Shown here piece by piece: positions 12,254 through 25,700 of a stretch of 64,000 nt of DNA. Location: assembly GCA_003971905.1 (NCBI GenBank), contig RSEE01000167.1:1-64000 (forward strand), given 5' to 3'. Every line of letters starts with the position of its first letter. Position 1 is the stretch's first letter. The position numbers and the translations under genes are program-made. The notes under the pieces are model-generated. The model was given only the letters and a program-made list of their open reading frames with translations, was not told where the DNA came from and did not search any database. The stretch comes from Moniliella sp. 'wahieum'. Its lineage: Eukaryota > Basidiomycota > Moniliellomycetes > Moniliellales > Moniliellaceae.

Positions 12254-12422
12254 TAGGCCTACTTATTCCAACTGTTGGATAAGTGATGGAACTAGGGCGC
12301 AGCCCATCTCGCGCGGGGATCGCCACCTCACCGCGGCGATTATGTGGTCGATCAGGTGGATCATGTAAAAAAGGGGAATGCGATTACTATACAAGAACGC
12401 GGTCGAGGAGGGGAGAATGTTT

Positions 12423-15400
12423 CTAAATGGCTGGCTTACTGCCTCTGGCGCTGCAATCGCGGTGGCGCAGATCAGCCGCCAGAAGAATAGTGTCCACCAT
12501 TGACTGACCCACCGGGTCCCGGTTCCAACTTGACCGGTTGGCCCAAAGCAGGTCAAAGCACGCCGCTCGCAACGACTCGAGCTCCTCGACACTAAACTCA
12601 TGCAGGTAATCAATGTGGCGCTGCAGTTGTTCACCAAATAGGGAGACAAGACGAGATGGTGCGCAGGCTCAGGGGATGCATCGGTCGTCGGTACTGGCGA
12701 CAAGAGGGTAGTCAAGCGGGTCCGTTTCGAAGGCGATGATTCCTCTGCGGTGCCGTCTTCGTGGATCCGTTTGGACCCGTTCCGTTGTGGGGAGCCAACA
12801 GTATCGGTGCCAATAGGTTCAGCCACAATGGAAGGCGCCTCCACCTCGTCGGCCACGGGCTCCCTCCCCGGTGCTGGTGGGGGCGCAGGAGTGGTATCTG
12901 TAGGTTTCGTCTTCTCCGATTCCTTTTGCCTCATTTGCTTCTCTGCTTCTCCTTTTTTGGGATTGTTCGGCCGCCTCACGCCGGGCTACGCGGACAGCCA
13001 ACCGCTCGCACTCGACCCGGAAGGCAGGCTCGACAAATTGGTCGAGGAGGATGTTGGCCATGTTGAGCATCTGGTGGGCCTGAGTGCCCGCTCACCATCC
13101 ACCACTTCGGCCGCCTCTGCATTGTGCGCAATCCGTTGCAGATCCTCAACAAAGTTCGACACGCAGAGGTAATGGTCATAATACAGTTTCTTCTGCATCC
13201 GCTCCAGCGTAGTCGTGTAGAGCACGGTCCGCTGCCACGTAATGGTATCGGCCTCCTCCTCGTCAGCTGCTTGTGCTGCGGCAGTTACCTCGTCCACCGT
13301 TTCGGCCTCGACCGCGGTCTCGTCCGCATCGGCTTCTGCCATTGTCACCTCGGGAGCAGCAGCGTCCGTCTCCCCGGCCGGTACACCTTCCATCGCGTCA
13401 CCAATGGCTTCCCCGGTCGGAGAGCGCGCAACAACGGTGCCCTCGGAGGGGAGGCATGGCCATTCGCTCCTGTTGCCTCTCCACCCGAAGCAGAGGTGGA
13501 TCCCGGAGTCGGGTTGGTCAGTTGGTGAATCGAGATACGCTTGGACAATGTGGCCTGTTGTTTGCGCATCCTCTCCGCCTCCTTAGCGGCGGCACGAGCC
13601 CTGCGGTTTTTCTCGATCTCCTCGGGGGACTTTCGTAGGGAAGGTCAAGCGTGTATGCCCCTTTTGGCGCGTCGAGGGGAAGTTGGAGGTAAGGTAGGTG
13701 AGATTGTACTCCTCCTGTCAGAACGGGGTCAGCGGGGGGTCAGAACCCAGAGCCAGGACACAGAAGCCGGCACAGAGCGAGGGGAAGAGGGGAAGAATAC
13801 GCACCCAAACGTTTTTGGTAAAGACTTTGAACTTTTTGCGCAACTCAGCCAGGACAGGCCCCAGCTTGAATTTGAGTTGCTCCAACAAGCGTTCGTCCGA
13901 AACGATTTGTTCCTGCAACTCTTCCTTGGTGGGTTGACGGGGCGGCAAGGCCGGTGCCAAGGGAAGGTCGGGAAGGACGCGGCGTACTTTCGGTACACCT
14001 CCAGGGAAGAACGGTGGAGGCTGGGCCAAGTACGAGAGGAGAGGTTTGAAGAAGGCTCGACGCTGGTCTTGCGCGGGGGGGGTGAGCAAAATTCCCGGTT
14101 TAGCAAACCATTCTTGCACCTCAGGGTCCAGTTGGTCCCGGGGACAATCGGCCACCCGAGGAGCAAAAACCGGTTCGTCAGTCGCCAAACATCGAGAAGC
14201 GAACGCATCAGCGTGATCGTCGACCGCGGGATGGTATCAATCGTCCACGACTGAAGCGAGGGGCAAAGAGCACAGCAGGTTTATGCCGCCGTGCTTCAAC
14301 AAAGAGCTGGACCAAGGCCGTGTCGGGGGCCGGCTGGCGTCGCCGAGCAAGGTTGGCAAGTCCAAGCTGGAAAACATGGTACCCTTCCAGGTTTGTAGAG
14401 CAACGCTCGTGCGAGCACATTTGTCCATTCCCGGCTGGGCCAGGATCAGCATCCGGGGGCGATACACCGTACGACGAAAACTGTTGCAGCAAAACTTCGT
14501 GGTTGAACGTATCCCCGCCCAAGTGGGGCGATGGGTCTTGCCACATCGCCTCCTAGGCAGTGCGCTGCTTGGCGGGGGGCAAGAGACTGTCCAGCAGGTC
14601 CTGTGCTTCGGCCTCCGCGTCGGCGAGGAGTGGTTTGAGGTGGTCCGGTAGAGGCGTGGCTTGGGACGAGGCGGACGTGCGGAAGAAGGCACAATCTTAT
14701 TGATGGCCAGATAAAGTCTTTCGGCGTTGCCTGGACGGTTTCGGGACGAAGGAGGAGGCGGTCGGTGGTGTGGTAGATTTGGGGGTAGGTGCGCTGGACG
14801 GCGTTGAGCGCGGCCTCGGTGCAGAGCGCGCGCAGATCCGCACCGCAGTAGCCCTTGGTGAGCTGGGCAAGACGGTGGAGCATGGCGGGGGCAGGGGCGG
14901 CGGGGTCCCACTGGCGCGTGTGGATCCGCAAGATCGACTCGCGCGCCGGCAGGGTGGGGAGGGGGAATAGAATTCGCGGTCGAACCGCCCTGGACGGCGA
15001 AGGGCGGGGTCGACCGAGTCGGGTCGGTTGGTCGCCCATGACCACCACTTGGCCTCGGCCGTCCATGCCGTCCATGAGGGCGAGGAGGGTGGACACAATC
15101 GACGCATGGATCTGGTCCTGTGCTGCTCCGCACAGGCGCAAGGCCATCGATCTCGTCGAAAAAGATAATCGCCGGCTGGGAGCGCTTGGCCTCCTCAAAC
15201 AGCAGGCGCAGCTGCCGCTCGCTTCGCCCACCCAACTTGGACAGCACGTCTGCGCCCTTGCGCATAAAGAAGGCCACCTTCTGCCCTTGGCCCTCGGAGG
15301 CTGCGGGGGGGCAGCGCCGTCGGCGGCGGGGGCGTGGAAGCGGGAGCGGGAGCACTGGCCGTGCCCGATACGCTCGCGCCAGCGCCGCGCACCAACGTCT

Positions 15401-17024
15401 TGCCGTCCCGGGGGGCCATGGAAGAGGACGCGCGCGGCGGGGTGATGTGGAAGCGCTGGTAGAGCTCAGGATAGAGGAGCGGGCAGGGTGACCATCTCCT
15501 TGAGCTGCTGCAGCGTGCTGTCCAAGCTCCGACCGAGTCAAAGTCGACTTGCATGTTCGTCCAAGCGGATCAATGTCCGCATCGGGTCGCCACCCGTCTT
15601 GAGTCGACCCATCGTGTCCGCTGCACCATGGCCGGACAGGTCGCCTTGCCCGCCGCCTGGCGCCGCATCTCCGCGCCCAGAAGCCGCCCGGCATGCCACC
15701 GGGCACTCGCAGCCCGGCCCGGGGAGTTTACCCTTGCGTCCCGCGACCGTCTTGGCATAATCGTCGCTATCCGACGACTGGGTGCGCTCGCCAAAGGCGC
15801 GCGCGAGGTCTTTGCCCGTCATGGACTTGGGCAATCGGTCCCAGGTCGTCGCCCCGCCAAACGGACGGTCCCCGCCGCCGCGTCGTGCACCCGGATTGGC
15901 CCATCCTGGACCATTCAGGCCCGTGTAGGGGCGTGCGCGGCGCGGGCTGCCACCGCTGGGCGCAGGAGCAGCGGGGGTGGTATAGTTGACCTCTTTTCGC
16001 GCACGCAGACGCATCCCCTGGCTCTCCGGTTCCTCTTCTTCGGAAGCAGACGGATCGACTGAAGATCCACTGGCCGCATCGCCACTGACAAACTCGTCTT
16101 CGTCCGACAAGCGAGCCTTGCGTTTGGCTGTCTTACCTCGGGACTTGGTTCGGCTGCGCAGGCGATGGCCCGCAACCATGGGTCCATCCCCCTCCTCCTT
16201 CTCGTGTTCCTCGGCGCTGGTGGCGCGGCTGTACCGAGGGCCTTGATACTGGGCGCTTTTGCTTTTCAGCGCCGCCTTGCGCGTGCGCGCCAGTTCTTGG
16301 ACACGCGTCTGTGCCGTGCTTGTCCTTCGGGGCCCGGTCTTGATCGTCCGAGGTACGCTGCGAGCTGCGACGGCGCGTACGAACTCGTCGGACCGGGCCT
16401 GCCTCCTCCTCCTCCGTGTCATTCACGTCCACTTCACGCATGCTGGTCAAGTTGCGCGTGGAGCGACGAGGGCGGTGAGAAGGCAGGTCCTCATTGTGCA
16501 TCGTCGCGTCCTCCGCATGGCCGAGGCCACTGGAATTGAACGCTTGCGGGGGGCGAGGGTGCGCCCACTTCTCGTGGTGTGAATAACCGGCGCCACTTCG
16601 TCCTCGTCCTCGTCCTCGTCCTCGTCTTCATCATCCTCCCCACCACGATCAGTATCACCATCCGCATCTTCATCCTCTTCGGCGTCTGCGTCGAACTCGT
16701 CGTCCGGGTTGGCAAGTTTGTGGTGGCAATGCGAGAAGCAGCGCGGGACGAGCGGCGGGCGGGGACAGGTTTCGTACTCTTTTTGCGCATCTGGATCGGC
16801 GGGGGGGAGGCGCGATCGACGCCGGGCTCGAGAGAGACCTGGGCCAGAGCTTGGTTGGCGCCAAGGAGAAGGCACTGATGCGGATGCGCGGATACGTGGT
16901 GGGGGCGCAGACGCCGGGCTGCTCTCGCCCGGAAGGGAGGGGGGGAGGAAGGTGTGAGCCAGTGGATGTAGGCATGAGGCTCGGCATCGGCCAAGGCGGC
17001 CGCGGCGCGAGTTCTTCGCGTCAT
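12423..17024 (-). CDS. Yta7/ATAD2-like AAA ATPase with bromodomain-type module
   Basis: Nuclear chromatin-associated AAA ATPase; family members bind and displace histones H3-H4 and affect nucleosome density. From ATG 17024 there is a long charged N-tail with Asp-Glu repeats (~16600) and Arg/Ser blocks, then [13 protein letters not shown] domain 1 follows: SVG near 15540, [17 protein letters not shown], a Walker A region near 15410, Walker B/DEID as [16 protein letters not shown] near 15150, and the arginine-finger region [14 protein letters not shown] domain 2 (14240-14560, [14 protein letters not shown]) lacks a canonical Walker A, as in relatives. The bromodomain-like part is split by an intron near 13720-13800. 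It includes [11 protein letters not shown] and [20 protein letters not shown], then [20 protein letters not shown]. The C-terminus [16 protein letters not shown] matches the family end; TAG at 12423-12425. Walker A itself is frame-broken by a missing base, so the locus has sequence errors or is decaying. Confidence 0.85.
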
Positions 17025-19113
17025 GGGAGAGGAGAGGGAGAGGGAAGGCAGGTGGGCGGGCCTGCGGCGGGGGGAGGGGGGAGAAGAGAGAAGCCAAGGG
17101 AGGTGGGAATGGCGGTGGAGGTGGTGGTGGTGGGGATGGGGTGGTGTGGTGGGTGGTGGTGGTGGTGGTGGTGGTGGTGGTGGTGGTGGTGGTGGTGGGA
17201 GCGGTGCCGTCAGAACACGGGCGCGTCGTGTGATGTCGGCTGGGTTGGCTGTTAGCCAGTGTTGGTTGGTTGGAGTGCGCTGGGCTGCTACGGGGGGCTT
17301 ACGTCAGCCATCGGGACAGCGCTGGCGGCGAGTGGCTGATAATAATCATCTTAGGAGGGGGGTAGGAGGGGTGTGCAGCCACCACACCACCGCCAGCTGG
17401 CACCCAGACAGCCAGCCTTCCCACTGGGCTTCTTCTTCGCATTCGTATTCGTCACGCCGCCACAAAACACACCACAAGACCGAGGAATGAAAGCAAGCAT
17501 ATCATTACAGAGGGTGTTAACTGCAACCACTGATGTTTTTTTGCTCTTCGGTGTAGTTTCTTTCTCCCACCATTCACTGTGAACGCCCTCCTACTCTCCG
17601 CCTCAGATGCTCAACCCGTGCAACATCCAATCCTCAGGGATCTTCGATGCGCCCATCCTCACATGTCACAGGCCTCCCTGCTCGGTGCATCAAGGGACGG
17701 CGACCGTCGCATCGCTATTCACCGCGGTGATTTTGTCCAAGCAGGCTTCATCCCTGTACTTTAACCTGTGCAAGTAAGCAGGGACTGGGATTTGATCCGT
17801 GTTACCTCGGAGGACTGGTACTTATGTGCATCATAATCCCAGTAGCCGTATTGGAGAGACCATGTATGAGATCTGAGATGCTCAATGCTTCACAGTTGAA
17901 CGTTAACCCCGCCGTCCAGCTGGTCCAAAAAGCGCCCGCGTGTTGGGCAAACCCACCGGCTGCGGTTCCGGTTATGGCGAGGCACACTTTTGCGGCTGCG
18001 GTTATAGCAGTTGTGGGTCTGCAACTCCAGGCGATGGCGCCGCGGTACCTACGCCATCACCTCCGGCGTATACGAGTTGTGCCCCCCTTACTCTGTTCCA
18101 GCGGCCATGACCTCGTTATTCCTCTCGTCCCCGCCCCCAGAACAGGGGTAACCGGTACCTGCCTCTTCGATTAGCCGCCTACACTACTGCTGTCTGCGGG
18201 GGCAACACGGGTGGCCTCGTCGATGGGGAGTGAATTGCATACGTAGTACTAGTATCCCTTAGAACTCCCCTCCCCCATTATACTGAATGCGGTGCTACTT
18301 ATATGAACACAGGACCGTTGCGCTGGCGCTATCCGGCCAGCACCTGCACTCGTCCCTTGACGCCACACGCCTCTAATGTTGCGCTGTTGTAGTAACTTGA
18401 CCCAATGTGAATGCAACATGAGAGGGGTAGGCTCCTCCGCGCGCTGTGTTGGGATCTCAGATGCACAGGTCGATCATCGAAAAATGTTTTTTGCTCCGCA
18501 TTCTTGTCCCGCGCGGGTGCTGGACCCTGGTATGGCGTTGTTCGACAGCGCCGCCGAGGCCATGCGCATTCCTTTACTGGAATTACGATGTGTTGTTGTT
18601 ATAATATAGTGTCCGTTTCTGTTTCTGTTCACCTCCGTCTTCGCTCTTGTCTCCACCTCCTTCTTCTGGTTCCCCGCCACCCTCCAGCCGTTTGCTGTTC
18701 GGGCTTTTTCCAGTTACGTCTTTCCTCGAGTCACTCTCGGCAGCCCTCTCTGTGAGGCTTGGCCAACAGATGAGAGACTACTAGCTTCTCCCCAGTATAA
18801 TTCGGTTGACTGACTGTGGGTTGTTCTGTCTTCGCTGTGACTGTATTCATATAGCCACACCCCAAACACCGATCGGTCTATTTCGCCTTATACTCCGTTT
18901 GAGATCGATCAAAGCGCTGTTTCTGCCTCTCTTGCACTATGGCTACCGTTTCCCATCCCGCTCTGTCCGATCCGTTCGGTTCGTTCCTGTTGGCTGCTCG
19001 TGGGGGGGTCGACTGTTTGCATACACCAACTTTTTGAGTCTCAACCAGACGCACACCGACCGGCGAGCTTGTGCGCGCTCTCCTGCCGAGGAGGAGGCGC
19101 GGGTGCAAAAGGA
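17025..19113. other. Intergenic region upstream of both the ATPase and the phosphatase gene
   Basis: Divergent promoter region of ~2.1 kb. It begins with G-rich and TGG-repeat DNA next to the ATPase start; the rest (17500-18900) is unique, mixed-composition sequence. A 116-codon frame at 17824-18174 has no recognisable family and atypical composition, so I do not call it. An AT-rich CCCAGTATAATTCGG at about 18792 is a possible TATA element some 320 bp upstream of the phosphatase ATG. Confidence 0.5.
17117..17199 (+). repeat. TGG trinucleotide repeat
   Basis: An almost pure run of GGT/TGG triplets, flanked by shorter GGTGG runs, just upstream of the start of the minus-strand ATPase gene. It is G-rich on the plus strand and C/A-rich in the gene's sense. 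It probably lies in the promoter or 5' UTR. Confidence 0.9.
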
Positions 19114-19807
<694 letters not shown>

Positions 19808-20490
19808 CCCGCATTTCGCCCCCCCCTTCCACCACGAACAGTACTACATATAGATTTTCACTCTCTTTCTCTTCTCTCACTCTGCTCCTGGATCGGGAAC
19901 GGCCACGCTCCCGTGCGTGCGTCGCATGCCCTGCACATGATATGATGGGAGGTCCCCAGTGAGATTCCCCCTTCGCGATTTTTTTGTTTGGGCCCTTTTT
20001 GGGCGTCCATGCATATGTCTTTTCTCACCACAGCGTCCGTTCTTCGCTTTCTTGGGTTGGGTACGAGAGACTATAACGGAGGGGAAATAGAGGGGGCAGG
20101 AGGGTCATCCACCGACTTTTAGGAACCCACGCCGGACCGCATCTCGGCCTCTTCAGCGCCCAGGATGCAAACGGTTCAAAACTGATCAATTCCCGGTCCA
20201 TTCCACCCCGCCTGTGCCCCCTCGTTTACCAGCGACCGTGCTAACCGATCGGCTGTTGGCGCGCCACAGACGTGTACTCTGGGGACAGGCGGGCATGCTG
20301 GTTGTGGAAGCTGAACTGGGGGTCGGCGGTTGGAGGCAGCGGGGTTAGTATATCGAAAGTGCATCCAACAGGAGACGGACAAGGCGCAGAGCACAACGCC
20401 ATATTGCAATGGAAACGTCGTCGTGAAGAGGCGTGGCGCTGGTGTTTGGGCGCTGAGGTGCCGGGTGAACGCGCATGTTGGAGCTCGTGT

Positions 20491-20610
20491 GGGAGGCGAG
20501 CAAGGCAGAGGAAGAGATGGTGTGGATGCAATCAGGCGGAGGCAGCCGGCAGCGCCACAGGGAGGGGTGGAATGGAGCAGAGGCGGAACGGGGCCGCCGA
20601 TCGCACAACT
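20491..20610 (+). repeat. Dispersed element, copy A
   Basis: Begins GGGAGGCGAGCAAGGCAGAG and contains TGTGGATGCAATC about 30 bp later and GGCAGAGGCGGAACGGG-like sequence near the end. A second copy on the same strand is at 28841-28950. By eye the two match at roughly four positions in five with small indels. Indels break any shared frame, so it appears non-coding. Confidence 0.75.
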
Positions 20611-20697
20611 CTTCTGCGACTGGGCTCCGGCGCATCTCGGTCGCATCGCTAGCTCATCGCTATTGGCTCGTCACGCGTCACGGTGACGCGTCGCGAG

Positions 20698-20786
20698 CAC
20701 GTGTTGGCCACTGTCACACGTCACATGTCACACGTCACATGTCACATGTCAACGCCTCTCGTCACGCGTCACGCGTCCCGAGTCAC
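20698..20786 (+). repeat. Heptamer array CACATGT/CACGCGT
   Basis: Units of seven bases: CACACGT, CACATGT, CACACGT, CACATGT, CACATGT, then after a short break CACGCGT, CACGCGT. Each unit contains a short palindrome (ACATGT, ACGCGT). The sequence just before (20670-20697) carries related GTCACGCGTCACGGTGACG inverted repeats. Confidence 0.8.
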
Positions 20787-21184
20787 GCATGATGAATGGC
20801 TTCATTCATCATCCATTTGTGTCATGCATCCACAGCCACTGTGTCTAGCCCCACTGTGTGGAAGGTTGAAGCTTGAAGGGAGGACTCCTGCCACAGTGCT
20901 CCTCTGCCCCGGGTGCGCTGCAACTCTGAATCAGAGATCTGACACAGGCTCGGCCACCAGAGGTGTTTTGTTGATTTTGTGTGTGGCGTGTGTTGACAAC
21001 CCCAACACAATGATCCAGCCGTGTGGCATGTGCGTCCCCACAGGTTCCCACTCAGCGTCAGGCCTCACGCGGTTATGATATATGAGCATCGAGATCATCA
21101 GCCTTCAGCTCATCGATCATACATCCCTTGTTCTCACGTATAGGATGATCCATGTCTAACTTCAACACCTGTTCTTCCGACGCC

Positions 21185-21504
21185 CGAAGCTTAAAGCTTA
21201 AAGCTTGAAGCTTGAAGATCCTCAGGCCTCACCACTGTTCCATGGATACGCCTGCCTCCATTCCAATCTAACCTGCACAGCGCTCGCGGCCATTGTTACG
21301 GGGAGTGCATGGCGAACGCTACTGAGATCTGAGAAGTGAGACCATAGAGTACGGTTTGGAGGACGGAGGATTGCTGGTTTAGGAGGGTGGACCGCGAATG
21401 AACTGGGAGCGTCATCGATCATCGTACTGATGAGTGGTGTGTACTCGCAACATATGTTGAAGCTCGAAGCTTGAGCTTGAACGTTGAACGTTGAACGCGA
21501 ACGC
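21185..21504 (+). repeat. Two heptamer clusters with AAGCTT and AACGTT cores
   Basis: 21185-21217 holds TTAAAGC/TTGAAGC units. 21456-21504 changes from TTGAAGC-like to AACGTTG units. The TTGAAGC unit reappears at 27264-27285 and 28331-28356. The AACGTTG/AACGTTC unit reappears at 21918-21935, 27196-27260 and 27640-27655. The unit is 7 nt in every case. Confidence 0.8.
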
Positions 21505-22653
21505 AGATCGCCGTCACAGCCTCGCTCCCCCCCCCCTCCCCAAACAAGACACGCCCCGCTGTCTTATTGATTGGCCTTTTGTGCACCCCGCCCCCGATGG
21601 CAATGTCGACCCGTCCATCGCGACTGCGCCGATCGGGGCGCCAACAGCTCGATATTTCCGGTGGCCACCAGCAGCGTTCGCCAACAGGCGGCCTAGGTGG
21701 GTGCGGAGAAGCAAGGGAAAGGCAAGGCAAGGCGAGGCCGGCGCCAGACCTGCCAGCTCAGTGGTCACATGGCTCCCACCCAGCACCCAGTACATACGCC
21801 CCAGCTGTTCCATCTTGCTGGGGGCGCTGGTGACACACGGGAGGCCCCGCATTGAGAAGAGAGGGAGTGGCGTACAGTGTGCGTACCCTGAGTCGTGAGT
21901 AACTGTGAGTGTTCAAGTTGAACGGTGAACGTTGAGTACCGTGTATACTGAGTACTGAGGGAGTATGAGTATACTGCGTGTACCGACTACAATTCAATAC
22001 AGAGTCGCATTACTGAGACAGAGGACCGAAGCTGGCTGGGTGGCACCCGCACGGGTGTGTGTGTTCCAGTGTGTGTACCGCGGTAGCCAGCAGGCGGGGG
22101 GGGCACTGGGCGGGCGCGGCGTTGGCAAGCACGGGGCGCAGGCAACACGCTGTGCACGAACCACAGCGCATCATGCATCGAGGCCGTCACGCCTGCGCTG
22201 CCCCGCCACCCGTCACACACCCGACGAGCTCAGACATGCGGGACGATGACGCTCGGGTCGATTATAGAGCCACGCTAGGGGGGTGGATGGGAGCAGAGGG
22301 AGCAGACAGCGGAGGCGACTCGGCTCGAAGGGCGACAATGCGATGGCAGCAGCCCCGCGACGGACGCGGCGACGTGTTTTGGCGTGCTGGGGCCACTGGG
22401 ATCCCATCCATCCCATCCATCCTACCCCTTTCCCAGCGCAGCCTCCCACGCCACACGCACCCGCTCTTTTGCTACCCCCAACCGCCGTCGCTGTGGCGGC
22501 CATGCATCCCACGCCCTGGCTGCCCTCTGCCCCCACCGCCTCCCCATCCGACCCACAGCGCCGCCGCTGCCCGCCCGGCCCAGCCGCCCTCGCTCCCTCA
22601 CGCTCAGTGCCAGCGCCCTCCACAAGCGCCGCCGCACCCACGCGTCGCTCAAC

Positions 22654-22743
22654 ATGACCGGCCTCACCCCAGCCCCCGGCACATCCACCGCCCCCATCCT
22701 CTCCTCCGTCCACAGCCGAAGCCAATCCGAATAACATCCCCGC

Positions 22744-22782
<39 letters not shown>

Positions 22783-25700
22783 CAGCAGCACAGCAGCAGC
22801 AGCAGCAGCATCCCCCGCCACCCCCAGCCCTCCCCGCCACAAGCAACGACCCTCCCCAACACCAGTCGCGTCCCCCACTTTCTTTTCGCCGCCACAACCG
22901 GATCCGCATCAGACCGATCCAACAACCTCCCGTACTCGTCCGCGCGCCCCTCGCTGACAAGGGCGCCGCTACCAAGAACACCGACGTCTGGCCCGATGAC
23001 GTTGAAGTTGCATTTTGGGAAGGTGAGTGGCGCTGCCTGATGGAGCTTCTCGCATCAATCGCCAATTCCCTCTTTCGTTCTGGGTGGCTGACCACGGAGA
23101 TTATGCATCCTCCCCCTCTCTGCCGTGATCACAGCGCTTCGCTTTATCCCCAAGCTCGGGCGACGCAAAGTATGGTCCATGGCAAGGCGTGTGGCCGGAA
23201 CGAACTGATTGCGGACTACATCCATCGCAAGACGGGCAAACAGCGCTCGCGCAAGCAAGTGTCCAGCCACATTCAAGTCCTGAAAAATGTCCGCAAGGAC
23301 GATGCCGAGTTTTCTTCACCTCATAGCCGAGCCACGTTGTGAAGACGACTTTTACGTGCCTGCAGGTGGGATGATGTACGCCCTTTGCTCGCCAGCTCTG
23401 GCTACGGTGGCCTAAGTGGTCCCTATGGTGTGCCTGGATGGGAGATGGCGGCCGAAACGGTTGTCGAGGGCAACATCAATCGTCTTACCGACCCTACGCT
23501 TACCGCTCCTCCCCCGGCGGACAACATGCCGTCCGTGCTGCCATCCAGCTTTTCAATGTGGGCGCACTGCAGCGACAGTGAAGAGCGGCATGTGTACGTG
23601 ACGATGGATACTGCACTGCACCCTGTACCAGTGTAATTGACGGAGCAAAGCTATCGATACGGTACATTTGGGCCAAGTACGATTCCCCCACTTGTTCCGC
23701 ATGTTTGATCAAATTCCCTGCCCGTTTTTCACATTTATGCCCCACTTCGCGTTCCCCACGCCGACGTCTTTCTTTCCCGACTTTGACCAGTTTAGCACCC
23801 TCACCCTCACCAGCTGCGATGCCCACCGCCTCACCTCAGTCCACCGTCTTCTCGCACGGAAAAACGCATCCTGTCCCCATTGAGCCCCTGGATGCGCCCC
23901 AAGTCGCGGCTGCCTCCCCCAGACAACGGAGGACGTGACGACCAATGCAGCGCCTCGCTACTCGTATATGCACTACGCTCCCTTTGCCACGGACTTTTGG
24001 GCAGACTTGCTGAGTCGCAGTCATCCATCCACTTTCCCAAGACGAACGATTCCCCAACGTTTGGCAAGGAGCCGAGCGAACGCGCGGCGCTGGCCATGGC
24101 CGTCGCAGGCATCTCGCTCATCCAAGAATTTGTCGTGACCGACGAAACCATTCCTGCCCAGTCGTACAAGGGGGGCGAAGGCGACGACGAACTTCTGTCC
24201 CCCGGACAACAAGTGGGCGAAGTGCACCTGGTTTATCGTGGGATTGGAGTGCGTGGAACCCACGTCGCCTCCTGCGTCGTGCGCACCAGCCAAGCCGCGC
24301 ATCTCACTTCTCACTTCGGCCGCGCGCGGCGTGCCAGCGAGCCGGACCGGTCCCGCCACCCAACGGAGCAGATGACCAGCGCGTTGCCTCTCGGCCCGCG
24401 TAGGGTGACCTATCCGCACCCCACCGTCGTGCCCCCTCCTCTCTTTGCTCCCTTCTTCCGCAGCGCAAGAACAGGCACAGCTGCCGCTGCGTCTTCGCGC
24501 TCTTCTTCTTCCCAACGCACTGATGCTCAACTTGCCCATGTCCAACTTGCCCAGTTTGCCCAGTATGCCCAGTTTGCCTAGTCTGCCCAGCCTGGCCACC
24601 TTGGACGGCCACACCACACTGCACATGCCAGCTTCGTCCAGTGCACCGGACCGCCTTCCCCTGCCTGCTGTCAACGTTACTGGCGACGTTGACGGTCTGG
24701 GCCAGGGCCAAGACACCCGCCCACTGCGCATGGGCTCTCGGTACCGCAGCCGGGCATAACAACTTGGTTCCCCCAGTGTCGGATGCGACGCTGCGGGTCC
24801 GTCGCACCCTCCATTTGCAAGCCATGCCCACGCTGCTGCGCAAGCGTACCTTGTCCAATGCGACGCGTGAGTACCCACCGCCAAACCTACCCCGCCCGTC
24901 TGTCCATTCTGCCGCGTTCGATGGAGCCCATGGGTGCGGGGAAGGAGGACGGCAGGGCATGGGCATGGGCATGGGGACGAGTATGGATACGAGTATGGGC
25001 GCGGGCGCGGGGATGGGGACGGGGATGGGTGCGGGCATGGGGATTGGGATGGACATGGACATGGGTACGACAAGTGGGACATGGCATGGCTCTTGGCACA
25101 CCGCAATCGTCAGCCTGAGTTGGCCTGGGTCAGCAGGCACGGGAACGGGGACCTACCCCGACAGCAGCGTACCGAAGGAATCTGGTCCTTTCGTTCCGAG
25201 CCGGCTATTCCGTCGCCGCTCGATGCCAGTTGCCCACTACGCCCATTCCCGTCCTGCACACCCGCGTGACGAGACCAATCCGCCGCTGCGTCTGTCGCGC
25301 GCCATGTCGGACTACCACTCGGGCCGAACCACGGCTACCAAGGCTACCACGGCCAGCAAGGCCACCACAGCCACCAAACCCACCAAGCTCACCACTGCGC
25401 GTCTTCTTCGCCCTTCTCTGCCACGCCGTTGGGGTCGCCTTCGATGCTGGACGGCCGACCGCCTCCTGCGGATCCCGGCACGGCAGTACGCCTACCGCCA
25501 GCGACGGCGGCTATGCCCACCAGTCAGCCCAGTTCTACCCTCACGGACAGCTTGCGCAACTTTAGTTTCCACTCGACGCCGATGCCGACCGTCGCGTTAC
25601 CCGACGAAGCACCCATGGCGATCCGAAGAGCGTCGATCCTGACCCACTCCCCGGTTCCCATGCCCGCAGGTGCAGAGAGGCCCCAAGGTGAACAGGAGAC

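Larger units (their letters stand above)
19808..22653. other. Repeat-rich intergenic region upstream of the TEA gene
   Basis: About 2.8 kb without a convincing gene. It holds copy A of a dispersed element (20491-20610), a CACATGT/CACGCGT heptamer array (20698-20786), and AAGCTT- and AACGTT-containing heptamer arrays (21185-21217, 21456-21504, 21905-21935). Overlapping Gly/Pro/Arg-rich frames near 22060-22650 sit in GC-rich DNA and are not called, although part may be the N-terminus of the TEA protein. Confidence 0.55.
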